A DNA stretch of 64,000 bases from contig NC_091971.1 of assembly GCF_036711975.1 (NCBI RefSeq), positions 23,753,501 to 23,817,500 on the forward strand, written 5' to 3'. The DNA is from Onthophagus taurus. Lineage: Eukaryota > Arthropoda > Insecta > Coleoptera > Scarabaeidae. A program made the translations under genes and the position numbers. Below, piece after piece: positions 45,881 through 57,369 of this stretch; the stretch's first letter is position 1, and each line of letters begins with the position of its first letter. The notes under the pieces are model-generated. The model was not told where the DNA came from. It ran no database searches and worked only from the letters and a program-made list of their open reading frames with translations.

Positions 45881-47310
45881 CGTCTTTGTTTTATGTTCAT
45901 GCAGTCTTAAATCAAGTCTACGACCTGTTTACCCAATATACATATACACTATTGCATTCTTTGCAGTTGATTTTATAAACTCCATAATCTTGGAGATTAT
46001 TTTTATTATTTTTTAAATGATGGTTTGATAACAAGTTAAGAACTGTTTTTCTATTACTATGTTAGCCAATGTTATCATGTTTAGCAAAGATCTTATGGGC
46101 TTGTTAAGAAGTATCATTAAAAGTAATAGGTTTGCAAATGTTGTTCTTTAAGGGTTTAGTATATAAATATTGTCTTATTTAAAACATTGTTGATTATATT
46201 GTTTGAAAAATCATTTTGTTTAGCTAAGCAATAGATATAATTGAGTTCTTTAACACGATTTTCTTTTGACAATGGGTAATCCAAAGCTCTATTAATTAAA
46301 TAACGGAAACTTGCTATTTTTTGGGAAAAAGGATGTGCAGAATCGTCAGGAATAATTGTAGAAACTGTTGTTTGTTTTCTCAATATATCAATTTATCATC
46401 TTCATTAGTCAACTTTAGGTCTAAAAAGTTTAGTTATTATTGATTTCTTATTCCAACGTGAACTTTAAATTTTTATAAATATTATTAAGGGACTCATGAA
46501 AAAGATCATAAGTCTGCATTGTTAATTTCCCATATTATAAAGATGTCATCTACATAATATCTTATCCATTTTATGATATTATTTTTGTAAGGATTATTAT
46601 TAGATATTATAAAATTATCTTCGATATAATCCAGGTAGATTTCTGCTAAAATCCCAGATCAGGGCATCCCCATTCCCCATTGGTAAACCTTCATTAATCT
46701 TATAAAAGTTATCGTTAAAACTGCAGTAGTTTTGTGTGACTATGTGTTTTAAAATATTATTAAATTGTGAGATTATATTATTATCTTTGAAATGACTATC
46801 GAACAGGTTACTTGCTAGTTTTAGAGTTATATCTATAGGTACAATGGCGTATACGTTTGTAACATCAAAGGATAAAAACATTTTATTTGCTAAATTAAGA
46901 TTTTTAGTGTTCTGAATGAATTCCAAGAAATTTGATATGGAAAATTTAGGTTTAAAGTTAATCATTTGAAAAATGTTGACCATAAACTTCTTCTTCTAAA
47001 CTGACTTGGCCAGTTTAGATGTTGGTGAATTATTGAAAGCAATAATAGGACGAATAGGCATGTCTATTTTGTGCAATTTAGGTAAAGAATAAAGTTTTGG
47101 GATTTTTGGGTTCATATTTATGAAGTATGAACTGAAAAAGTTATTTATACGATCAGGTTTTATATTAAGGTTAGGAGAAAATTTTCTTCATTTATGACGT
47201 AAGTTATATACTTTTTATAACGAAATTAGATTTTGATATAATTTTCTTTTTTATTTTCCGCTTGCAAAGATTTTGGCTGATGATGACGTTTATGTGTCGA
47301 AACCGGTTCC
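45881..47310 (-). pseudogene. Penelope-like element: RT and GIY-YIG remnants
   Basis: Read on the minus strand from about 47200. The segment 46983-46615 gives FLSFDVTNVYAIVPIDITLK and YKINEGLPMGNG, matching the RT core of Penelope-like elements (FDV.sLy..iP, then GLPMGSPLS). 46383-46156 reads TTVSTIIPDDSAHPFSQKIA and RVKELNYIYCLAKQNDF (post-RT region). Near 46000-45900 frameshifted text gives YKINCKECNSVYVYIG and TGRRLDLRLHEHKT, the GIY-YIG endonuclease. Catalytic YxDD is lost (LIWDFSRN region). A CTGATGA...CGAAAC stretch lies at the upstream edge (47277-47303). Inactive. Confidence 0.8.
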
Positions 47311-47365
47311 AATAAATATTTAAAATATAAGCAAGTAAGAAGTTTTTTTTTATATTTTTATATGT

Positions 47366-48750
47366 ACCGGGTGTCCCTCAAAAGTGGCTCACCCCCATAT
47401 TTTTCTTTATTATTGGTGATATAAGAAAACCATTTGGAATGCATAATTAGGTCGCTAAAACGGATTATTACGACATGAAATCATTCTTTTTGTACTTCCG
47501 GTTATACCGGATGTGAGTACTAATTTCGCTATTTTTTTAAATTTATAAGTTTTTTTTCTTCAGTTGGGTTGATAGTATAATTTCACATAACTTTTACTTG
47601 AAAAAATTTTCACGATCGCTTATAATTTAAAAAAAAAAAAATATTTTAGTTATTTTATAACGTTTTAGTACCTTCGGAAAATGTATTACAACTTTTAACG
47701 CATAGTAGCTAGGTTAATAGTATAAACTACGTTATGTCCCTCTTGATTTGCTATTTCTCGAGCAGTGATCACAGCTATGCTTTAGTCAGTGGTTCTTTTT
47801 TAATAATGGTGTAAATTAACAGTTGTATTAAATTAGTTTTAAAAGAAAAACGCGATCAAACAATTAAGTTTAATTCAATTATTTTTTTTTTTATTTTTTG
47901 TTCTTTTACACTAAATATTCTGTAGCTGATAGTTACAATGTCCATTGTACATTATAATTTGGATTGTTTACTTTATTTTGGTTAAAACCTCTCAGATCAC
48001 CTGACCTCACACCTTTAGATTCTTTTTATGGGGCAAAATCAAAAATGAGCTGTATAATACACCAGTAAGGTCTCGTGAGGTATTAGAAAATAAATCGAGT
48101 TAGAAATTGTATTACCTAAATATCTCCTCAGGAATAACATCGAGTCGTTAGATCGACAATACGCAAGATACAATTATGTCAAAATCGAGGCGGGAGCATT
48201 TTGAAAATTTAGAAAATTAGTTTTTTTGAACTTACAATTCAATTAAATTTAATTGTTGGATAGCGTTTTTCTTTTAAAACTAATTTAATACAACTGTTAA
48301 TTTACACCATTATTAAAAAAGAACCACTAACTAAAGCATAGCAGTGATCACTGCTCGAGGAATAGCAAATCAAGAGGGACATAACGTAATTTGTACTATT
48401 AACCTAGCTGCTATGTGTCAAAAGTTGTAATACATTTTCCGAAGGTACTAAAACGTTAAAAAATAACGAAAATAATTTTTTTTTCAAAAATTATAAGCGA
48501 TCGTGAAAATTTTTTCAAGTAAAAGTTATGTGAAATTATACTGTCTACCCAACTGAAGAAAAAAAAATTATAGATTTAAAAAAATAGCGAAATTAGTACT
48601 CACATCCGGTATAACCGGAAGTACAAAAAGAATGATTTCATGTCGTAATAATCCGTTTTAGCGAGCTAACTATGCATTCCAAATGGTTTTCTTATATCAC
48701 TAATAATAAAAAAAAATATGGGGGTGAGCCACTTTTGAGGGACACCCGGT
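47366..48750. mobile_element. MITE family B, copy 3, longest
   Basis: Complete ends accgggtgtccctcaaaagt and gacacccggt, 1385 bp. The outer 480-530 bp on each side are near-complementary. The middle (47990-48260) carries the transposase C-terminus remnant. It directly follows the Penelope-like sequence. Confidence 0.9.
47994..48255 (+). pseudogene. Mariner-like transposase C-terminus in MITE-B copy 3
   Basis: The frame begins RSPDLTPLDSFYG and is then frameshifted relative to the copy at 19477. NRVRNCIT and RRVVRSTIRKIQL-like words can still be read. It identifies a mariner-like parent for family B. Too short to classify further. Confidence 0.75.
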
Positions 48751-49387
48751 ATATATACATATACATTTTATTATATATAATATAAACTTGCAACATGGAT
48801 TCATACAATCAATATTAATATTGGTTACATAAGAAATTTTTCGAGAAATATTACTATAAAGTTCAATTACTTCAAATTTGTATAAATGATAAAAATAGCA
48901 GTAGCCATGAGTAATATTTTAAAAAATTCCCTGAGTGTCAAAAACTGATTTAGTAAAGCTTCTTGAAGTGTAGTGGCACGCTAACTTGTTGGAATAACTG
49001 CCGTTGGAATTGAGTTGGGTCAACATTATCGGGATGAAGCCGTTATGGAAGGAATGATATCGTTTTAAAAAATTTTAAACATTTCTCTTCAGTTAAGGTT
49101 TCCTCAAATCTTTTGCGGATATTGGGTGTGCGACTTTCTTGGTTAATTTGGATTTTGGGTAGCACAATACCGACAATTTTGTCTGTTTACTTTTCCGGTA
49201 AACCCGAATGATTCTAGTTCTAGGACTTGTGTTAGTTCTAGTGATAGTGTAAAACTAGAGCTAACACTAGACCGAGAACTAGAAACATTCGGATTTAGCC
49301 GCAAGTCTCTCAAGACGGCTAAACCCAAATGCTTCTAACAATGTTTCTAGTTCTTCGTATAGTGATAGTTCTCAAATACGAAGTGGA
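48751..49387. repeat. Inverted-repeat arm and CTAG-rich hairpin
   Basis: 48804-48915 (aatcaatattaatattggtt, ataaatgataaaaatagcag) is the inverted partner of 52335-52440, so the LINE at 49388-52335 lies between the arms of another element. 49201-49340 holds the CTAG-rich hairpin (aacattcggatttagccg, loop, cggctaaacccaaatg). A trace of mariner-like text (NCRYCATQNP) reads on the minus strand at about 49180. Confidence 0.6.
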
Positions 49388-52335
49388 GTGTGGCTAGAAA
49401 AGTTGTCACTTGCACATCCGTCGACCAGGCGATTCAAACGTTTAAACCGTTCAAATCGCCAGGAGAAGACAATATCTTTTCTGCTTTGTTACAGCAAGGA
49501 AGGACACTGTTGTTGCCTGTTTTGGTAAAAATTTTCAGAGCGAGTGTCGCCTGGAAATATGTACCGGCAGAATGGCCTAAAGTAATTAAGAGTTTATTGT
49601 ATACAATAATCTGTCTACAATTCTACAATTCTTTACATTATTAATATATTATTTTCACCCTCTACCCTCTTCCTCCATTTCCACACCCTCGGCTCTTCGG
49701 CCCAATCATCCCCTCATCCATCCCTTTGTCTCCTCACCCCCACAACCATTCTCATCCATCGTTTCCCCTCTCCCCCCTCTCCTAAGATCTGCCCTCGGTC
49801 CAACTCCTCCTCCCGCAACTCACTGCACCCATTCAACATATGTTCCAACGTTTCCCATTCCTCCCTGCATAGCCTACACCACCTCTCCTCAACGGAACCT
49901 AGCCACCAACTTCTTCCCATTCTCATCTCCTTCCAATAACAAGTATCTAGGCAGCCCCTCCGTAATTATGTCCCTGTACCTTTCGTTATACCTTACCTCT
50001 TTTATTTGTGTCCTTCTTTCCTGTCTCTGCACATCTCGGTCCCTATCCCTCAACTCCCTCCACATCTCCCTACCCACCCTTCGTCTACTATTTATCTCAG
50101 TTACCGAGCAGCCCGCTCGTCTATAATAGTTGTCTCTGTCTCCTTTCCCATATCTGATCTTTCCCTCTCTAATTTCCCTCCAACACTCCCCCAAGATCCC
50201 GCAGTTTGGCCTCCCTTCTATTCTTTCTTCATATTTCACTTCGCCTAAAGTAAGAATATCTTACAAAGGAGCCGTTCGGTCCCTACTCCTAATGCCTTTC
50301 GACACATCAGCCTGACATCATTTCTGTTGAAAACCCTTGAAAAAGTTCTGGAACGGTATAATCCGTACTGTATGCTTATCAAGCGGGAAAATCAGCAGAA
50401 TTGGCTGTGCACAACTTGGTTGGTAGAGTATCCAGGATAAAGAGAACTTGGTTTGTGCGTTTCTGAATATAGAAGGTTCGTTCAACAACGCAATACCTCT
50501 CTTGAAAGTGCTGCACTTGACAGAGGAGTGGAAGCAACTATAGCGGGTTGGATCCGCACTATTGTTGATAGTAGAATAGTTTCTAGTTCACTCCACGGTG
50601 ATACGATACGCTTCAGGCCGGGAGGTGTCTGTCCACAGAGAGGGGTGCTATCTCCCCTGCTTTGGTCCCTCCTGATTGATGATCTGAATGCGATAGTCGA
50701 AGCCGTTGGTGTAGAAATACAATCTTATGCCGACAAAATTGTCGTTATGGTCAAAGGAACCTGTTTGTCGAGGATATCCAAAGTCCTCTAGGTGACACTA
50801 GATACCATTTGCGCTTGGTGTGAGGGAGAGGATCTCTCGATAAATCCGCAAAAGACAATTGTTGTGTCCTTCACCAGGAGACGAAAGTTGAATGGACTAA
50901 TCCGCCCACCTATCCAAGGTAAAGAATTTCTTTCTCAAAGAAAATCAAATATCTAGAAATAATCCTCGACAAAACCCTCTCATGGAATGGACATTTACAG
51001 GGAGTTTTGCACAAAGCTAGACTATCCTTATGGACTTGTCGCAGTCTTTGTAGAAAAAATTGGGATCTTACCCCTGAAAGACTGTACTGGCTATATGTGA
51101 CTGACACTATGTGGTTAGACCTATGATCACATACGGGGCAGCAGCCTGGTATAGGAAAGTCTGACTGACTTCAATTATCAGTAAACTTTCACGAATTCAA
51201 CGAGTAGCTGGGTTAGCAATCTCTGATGCGATTAGCACAACGCCAACTCTAGCAATGGATATTCTGCCTGGCCTATCTCCTCTGCATTTGCATATAGAGA
51301 AAGTGACTAGAAGTACCATTTACAAATGTAAGCAATATGATCAAAACTTTTCCGACATGTCCTACCAATGGGCTGCGGAAGACATTATAAGCACTGATAC
51401 TGTGCTATCAATGCCGTCAGATTTGGCGGGATCACTATCAGTAAGTAATGCTCGATGCCATATTGTACTGCCTGAACAGCAGTCCTGGATCGAAAAAGAA
51501 AATTCTCTGGTTCAGGCAGATAGTTGCATGTTCACAGATGGATCAAAACGCCGGAAGGGGTCGGAGCAGGAGTATACTGCCAGACACCTCGAATTCAGCA
51601 AGCTTACAGCCTGGGCACGTACTGTACTGTATTCCAGGCGGAAGTATTTGCTATTGACGTGGGTGCTAAAATCCTTCTTGAGCGAGGGATGAAGAACATG
51701 ACAGTATGACTTTCTCTGATCTGGGTCCCAGGTCACTCTGGGGTTGCTGGCAATCAAGCAGCAGATGAGCTGGCACGAGCGGGTAGCACGAAAGCGTTTC
51801 TGTGGCCAGAACCAGCAGTTGGTGTATCATTAGCGATGGCCAAACATAGGATTAGACTGTGGGCTGAAGAGAGATTTCGCCTACTGTGTACCAGTTCTCC
51901 TGGAATGAGATATGCTAAGATGTTTATTAACATCGCCACTGTCAAACCCGGGAATATTTTAGGACTTGCTCGTAGTAGCATAAAAGTTCTAATGGGTGTC
52001 TTTACTGGGCACTGCCGATTAAAAGCATACATCAACTTGTTGGGTTAACCGACGATGTTGAATGCCGACTGTGTGCGGAGGAAGCGGAGACGGTTGAGCA
52101 GGTTTTATGCCACCGCCCTGGTGTTAACCGTATCAGATACTCCATTTTTGGGTCGCAGTTTATCTCCCCAAAGGATCTGAAGCACTGGACTGCACCGTGA
52201 AATTTGATAACTATATCTATCGGGGTACAATAGATCCTTAGTTCGCGGTACAAGGTTGGTTGGTCCGCTACCCGATATGTAATCTATGTAATGTAATTAA
52301 ATGTAATGTAATTTAATATAATGTAATGTATTCAT
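49388..52335 (+). pseudogene. Non-LTR retrotransposon (LINE) with RT and RNase H, interrupted
   Basis: From 49390 the RT start reads SVDQAIQTFKPFKSPGEDNI, then FRASVAWKYVPAEWPKV. A second LINE interrupts at 49586-50242, then SYKGAVRSLLLMPFDTSA continues. From 50453 many frameshifts: RPGGVCPQRGVLSPLLWSLL, then DDLNAIVEAVGVEIQSYADK (YADD changed to YADK). At 51524 RNase H is readable (FTDGSKTPEGVGAGVYCQTP, then EVFAIDVGAKILLERG, and VPGHSGVAGNQAADELARAG). A Cys-rich end (ECRLCAEEAETVEQVLCH after frameshift) is followed by a (TGTAATG)-type tail at 52270-52330. The layout of RT, RNase H, CCHC-like end and short tandem tail fits Jockey/LOA-type LINEs. The 5' half (ORF1, endonuclease) is missing. 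Inactive. Confidence 0.88.
49586..50242 (-). mobile_element. 5'-truncated LINE inserted in the first LINE, with 11-bp target-site duplication
   Basis: The flanking duplication gcctaaagtaa is exact (49575-49585 and 50243-50253), and removing one copy rejoins the host LINE frame at ...AEWPKV. On the minus strand the insert reads EERIEGRPNCGILGECWREI, RRRVGREMWRELRDRDRDVQ, then, after a frameshift, CRLCREEWETLEHMLNGCSE, the C-terminal part of a LINE of the type common in ants and beetles. It is GC-richer than the surroundings. The 3' end has a short tandem (gtagaattgtagaattgtag). 657 bp is far below full length. Confidence 0.9.
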
Positions 52336-52439
52336 AGGTACTGCTATTTTTATCATGTCTAGGAAATTTGAAGTAGTTAAAGTTTAAAGTAATTTTTCTC
52401 GAAAATTTTCTTATGTAACCAATATTAATATTGACTGTA

Positions 52440-53099
52440 CTTGATTAAAAAAAAATCTTTCATATACCGTAATAAAAATGGGGGAATGCCTTTTGAAAAA
52501 AACGTCGATGTCGTCATAAATCGTCTAAAAATGGCGGAAAATATTTAAAATCTTCACCAAAAAATTTAAATCTTTAGACACGTTTCAGGGATTTTTCCAG
52601 AAACCGTTTATAATGATTTTATTGCCTATATCCGCTACTTCACGGACACACTTTATAGTATGATTGATAAAGTGTAAATACACAAGAGTTTAATTTTTAA
52701 TCAAATAATTTTGTGCTTTTGATCTGCCCATCAATATTCTTTCTAGAAGCCAAAAAAATTTTTGTGAATATGAAGTAAAATTTGCCCGAAGTTTGCGCGC
52801 TAGAATATCGGCGCAACAAATTTAACTTACACCCCAGCATGCTCAGCAGTGAGATTTTGTCAAGAAAATATAAATCGGAAATGGCGGGGTGTTGTATTTT
52901 CGGATGAAAAAACATTTCTGTCATCGCAATATTCACAACTTTCTCATTCCAACTGTAAGGGCAGTATATCCTAAGGATGAAGTGAAGGTTTTAACATTTG
53001 AGGTTGGTCGGCTCAATGACATCCCGTTTAGAAACATGTCCCAACCCAATCCAACCTAACCCATTATTAAATTTAACAAATATATTTTTAATTCATCAT
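52440..53099 (+). pseudogene. Mariner-like transposase trace
   Basis: Near 52860 a short frame gives ENINRKWRGVVFSDEKTFLS, the first catalytic Asp motif (V.FSDE.TF) of a mariner-like transposase, with only decayed text on both sides. 43850-43950 (minus strand) is a more decayed relative. The first 350 bp are AT-rich without features. Confidence 0.45.
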
Positions 53100-53880
53100 T
53101 ACTATCCGTGCCAAAAGATAAGGCCCCTCACTTTAGAGATCGATATCTTCGTAACCGCTCGATGAAAAAAATTGCGGTATAGTATATTAAAAAACAAGTT
53201 TCGTAAGACACGCTTGAAATGCACGAATTCAAGTTGAAAAACGAGTGGCGAAGCCACGAGTTTTTTAATGAATGAGTGCTTTAAGTCTTATGAAACGTGT
53301 TTTTTATGCTATTTTTTGTAATTCGCGTTTTTATCCTTTTTTTTTAACAAAAATAAAATAAATTTTGACAATGTAGGGAAATAGGTATGCAGCAGTTGGT
53401 AACACCGTAACACTTGAAAATAGAAATTTGAATTGACAATTAGAAACTGTCAAAACACAAAATGTATTCACCTGAAAAAAATGTTTCATGTACACCTCCC
53501 AAAATAAGAGAAATTGCTCAGTGTTCAATGTCCTCATCATTGTGGACCTTGTATTCGATGCTAAGAACGTGTTTAAACATCGATAGACAAAAATTGTCAC
53601 ATTGACAACTAGAAAAATTAATGACCCAATGTCACCAACTTGACTTACTAAAATCTCATTACAGTATCAGATGCTGTAAGGAGTCTCATTACAGCACTCG
53701 TTTGAGTACTGTTAGAGCTTTCGTTACCGTCGCGAATTACAAAAAATATTTTTATAATCACTGAATATTTATACGTAACATATTTGAATTTGAAATTGCG
53801 CGATTTTCTTTTTATCGCGAGTTAAATGCAAAAAGTACCCGATTTTTGAGAGAACGGACAACTTTATCCACTTTGGTATG
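53100..53880. mobile_element. Left half of the 18-kb-type foldback with repeat C inserted
   Basis: 53100-53170 (tactatccgtgccaaaagat, cactttagagatcgatatct) matches the left end at 18054. 53312-53747 is repeat C with both ends (ttttttgtaattcgcg and cgcgaattacaaaaa), so copy 2 is complete and about 435 bp. After it, 53800-53870 (atcgcgagttaaatgcaaaa) resumes the 18.16-kb sequence. The rest is replaced by the ZBED/hAT fragment, which may mark the parent element's own coding region. Confidence 0.65.
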
Positions 53881-53904
53881 ATGATAATTATATATCCTTA
53901 GGAT

Positions 53905-54445
53905 TTATGAATAGTAATGTTAATCCGCAGTGCGTTATATGCAGCAAAGTTCTTCCAAATAGTTCTATGGCTCCAGCTAAAATACGTCGACATTTGGAAT
54001 CTGTTCATGGCACCTTAAAGAAAAAAATGTTGAATTTTTCAAGCGAAAGTGTGACGAACTTGTAAAATTAAAAACATTTTTGGTTCAAACCACAAAAACG
54101 ATTAATAAAAAATCAACTTAGGCTTCTTACTTGGTCAGTTATCAAATAGCTCAACGCGGTGAAGCCTACTCAATTGCGGAAAATCTAATAAAACCTTGCG
54201 ATATGGAGATGGTAAAATGTATGTTAGATCAAAAATCAGCAGAAGAAATAGGTAAGATCCCACTATCGAATGACACGATATCTCAGCGCATCAGAAATTT
54301 AGCAACCAATATAAAGAATGAACTTACTTTTCGCCTAAAACCATGCAAATTTTCATTACAAATGGACGAATCTACCGATATAGCTGAACTCAGAAACACT
54401 CATCAGAAATACTTCATTTTTATTTATTTAATTGATTCTAATTAA
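53905..54445 (+). pseudogene. BED-finger/hAT transposase (ZBED5/SCAND3-like) N-terminal fragment
   Basis: Frames give MNSNVNPQCVICSKVLPNSS and MAPAKIRRHLESVHGTLKKK (BED-type zinc finger C..C, H....H), then, after a frameshift and a stop, ASYLVSYQIAQRGEAYSIAE, CDMEMVKCMLDQKSAEEIGK, PLSNDTISQRIRNLA and MDESTDIAE, the block found in ZBED5/FAM200-like hAT proteins; the Asp in MDESTD corresponds to the first catalytic Asp region. It stops at about 54445 without the C-terminal dimerisation domain. Confidence 0.8.
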
Positions 54446-54619
54446 TATTTTTTAATTTTCGTATTTGTATTTTAACCAAAGAATTCTCAACGACGAAATA
54501 ATAAAGAAGGAATTTGTATACGTGAAGTCATTTATCCAAACTCGAGTAGTTGCAAAAAAACTTTGTTTATACTACATACTCGTTTGATATGTGTGATCCA
54601 TTAAACTGTCGGTCGGCTA
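54446..54619. other. Short spacer before the paired 572-bp elements
   Basis: AT-rich, no features recognised; ends ggtcggcta at the left end of the first element. Confidence 0.35.
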
Positions 54620-55191
54620 ATGGGGTCATACACACTTATTAAATTTAGAGAAAATTTTTATGTCAAACGATATATGCAAGTATATGCATGAACACAAAGT
54701 AAGAGAAATATTTTGATCAATTTTATATTTTGCGTAATTTGAAGTGAAAAATAGCAAATATTCAAACGAAATAATTTCGCGGCTTTTCTGTGACGTAGGA
54801 ACCGCACTGCCTAAAACAAGTTAAATTGTCCGTTAGATAGCGCTTGCGGTGTGACAGTGTCAAAATAAAACCATGGATGTAATAGAGTGTCTCTATTACA
54901 TCCATGAACAAAACATAATAAACATAACCTACAAACACTCTATCTCTTTTCAATACAACCTAAATGACGTTCATCTCTTTCTCGCATTTGAGCGGGGAGC
55001 AGGGGACGCAAAAGTGAGAATCGTACGTCATCAACGCGGGAATTTTAAAAGCGCAAATGGGTATATAAATTTTCAATAATTTTTTTAACAATGACTTTGT
55101 TCGAAAATATTAAAAAAAAAAATAACGGTAACTATATTTTTATATAAACTTTCAGAAAATATAATAAAAAAAAAATCGTGTATGACCCCAT
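54620..55191. mobile_element. 572-bp ATGGGGTCATAC element, copy 1
   Basis: Ends atggggtcatacac and gtgtatgaccccat form a 14-bp inverted repeat. It contains a perfect 15-bp-arm hairpin at 54873-54905 (atggatgtaatagag, loop tgt, complement) in a GC-richer core with tgacgtaggaaccgc and gagcggggagcaggggacgc words. Copy 2 lies 161 bp downstream with very few differences. No gene inferred: the longest frames repeat in both copies but carry no domain. Confidence 0.85.
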
Positions 55192-55352
55192 TGCTCAAAG
55201 GAACGCTCGGCGCTACTACGTCTGGAATTAAGTCTGCAATAGGACGAACAAAAATCAAAACTGACTTTTTGTATTTCTACTACAATTTAAATCGAAAATA
55301 ATTATTGTTTTTTTTTTATTTTGTCCGAGAAAAGTACTAATTGATTTATTTA

Positions 55353-55923
55353 ATGGGGTCATACACACTTATTAAATTTAGAGAAAATTTTTATGTCAAA
55401 CGATATATGCAAGTATATGCATGAACACAAAGTAAAAGAAATATTTTGATCAATTTTATATTTTGCGTAATTTGAAGTGAAAAATAGCAAATATTCAAAC
55501 GAAATAATTTCGCGGCTTTTCTGTGACGTAGGAACCGCACTGCCTAAAACAAGTTAAATTGTCCGTTAGATAGCGCTTGCGGTGTGACAGCGTCAAAATA
55601 AAACCATGGATGTAATACAGTGTCTCTATTACATCCATAAACAAAACATAATAAACATAACCTACAAACACTCTATCTCTTTTCAATACAACCTAAATGA
55701 CGTTCATCTCTTCCTCGCATTTGAGCGGGGAGCAGGGGACGCAAAAGTGAGAATCGTACGTCATCAACGCGGGAATTTTAAAAGCGCAAATGGGTATATA
55801 AATTTTCAATAATTTCTTTAACAATGACTTTGTTCGAAAATATTAAAAAAAAAATAACGGTAACTATATTTTTATATAAATTTTCAGAAAATATAATAAA
55901 AAAAAAATCGTGTATGACCCCAT
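55353..55923. mobile_element. 572-bp ATGGGGTCATAC element, copy 2
   Basis: Same element in the same orientation as 54620-55191, 571 bp, differing by a handful of bases (one breaks the hairpin: aatacag for aatagag). The 161 bp between the two copies has no similarity to either. Ends could also be read as TG..CA, so an LTR or TRIM interpretation was considered, but no primer-binding or polypurine site was seen between them. Confidence 0.85.
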
Positions 55924-57369
55924 TAGCAAGTTAATTTTTGGTTCTCTATTATAAAAAAAGGACAGATATTTTTTAAAATATTTAGATGTAATGCTTAAAG
56001 TAATTAAATATTTTATATGTTAAAAAATTTCGTGTTCAATCACATAAATTCAATTAATCTTTTATTCTGAGTATGCAACTTCTACTACAAGTTGGATTTC
56101 CAATTTTATTCAATTCATTCATTAATGATGTTTTTCTCGTTTGCCCTTAGAGGCAGCACGAGCTAGAGCACCCCAACTCGATCGGTTGGATAACTATGTA
56201 TATCTATAAACAAGGATTTAATATAATTAAATTCAAACTATTTAATTTACTAGTGTATGCAACCCAAATTGTAAATATTTTCTGACAGATAACATTTAAA
56301 TTTTAGATATATTATTTTTATAAACATACATAATAAAACACATATTACGATCAACAAACTTTATTTACACATATTAACTAATGACAACTCAATCACTTAA
56401 CTGTATTCCGCGAAAAAATCAAAGAAAACATTGCAACCTTTTTTGCTTAATGCTCATACCCTTTCTAACGATTTCTTTTACAAATATGCTTTTAAAAATC
56501 ATTTTCCTTTCTTATCCTAAAACCCATTATCTTTCATCCTTCTCCAAACACATCTTTTAACAACAGAGAAAATTAAAACACACATTAGACAATAAACACG
56601 TACATTTTAATGGTATATGTACTAGTATCTAGACAATAGATATTTATGTTCTTGTATATCAGTATACCTATAGGCACTAAGTCTATATCTGTAAATAGTG
56701 AAGGAAAATAATAACAAAAACAAAATCGTACAAAAGTTCTAGTTCCTTTTTTTTATTATATTTTTGCTTATTTTTCTCTCCTATTTTTTATTATTAGTTT
56801 TAATATCGTTTAATATTTTTTAAATTATTTTGTCCTTGGACTAGAAAACGGAAAAATAATAAAATAAACTAAAAAAATAGATTAATTGAATTATTTTTTG
56901 GGATTCATTTCAATTGAATGTGATTTTTGGCACAAATTTTTATAAGTAAAAAAAAAATAACGTATTAAAATTATTAAATAAAAGGAAAAAGTCTTATTTA
57001 AGATAATGCCAAAATAAGTTATTCAAAGTTAACCTTGCTAGGGCACTGAACATAAGTATAGTTATGGAAACAAACCATTCAATTATAAGCAAAGCTCTTA
57101 TTTTTTCCTAACCCTTTAACACACCACAAATTAGAATGTTATGAACTTAGATTGCCAACTTATAACAATTGTAAGTTAAAGAGTTAATTAAACTTAGTTA
57201 CTAAAATCAAACAAAAACAAAAAAAATCGAAAGCTATTCCTAAAAAAGCACATATTAAAAAAAAAATAAGAGCTTAACCTAAAAATGTTTTCTCTATTTT
57301 TATAAAAACAAAAAAAAAAGATTCTTAACACCAGTCTCAGATTTAAACATATATCGCTCCCTTTTATAG
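55924..57369. other. Intergenic DNA and probable FAM122 3' UTR
   Basis: AT-rich. Roughly 56350-57369 is a long A/T region lacking repeat ends and, on the minus strand, lies directly after the FAM122 stop, so it probably includes a long 3' UTR. Many candidate poly(A) words are present; I cannot choose one. No gene seen. Confidence 0.4.

Noticed and set aside
49714-50315. Plus-strand open frames in the inner LINE region.
   Set aside because: They are the reverse strand of the minus-strand LINE coding sequence.
55191-55353. Interpretation of the paired 572-bp elements as LTRs of a TRIM.
   Set aside because: No primer-binding site or polypurine tract in the 161-bp middle; kept only as a possibility.
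54762-55812. Repeated plus- and minus-strand open frames of 60-70 codons within the two 572-bp elements.
   Set aside because: They are identical in both copies simply because the DNA is, carry no domain, and include a hairpin; more likely non-coding.
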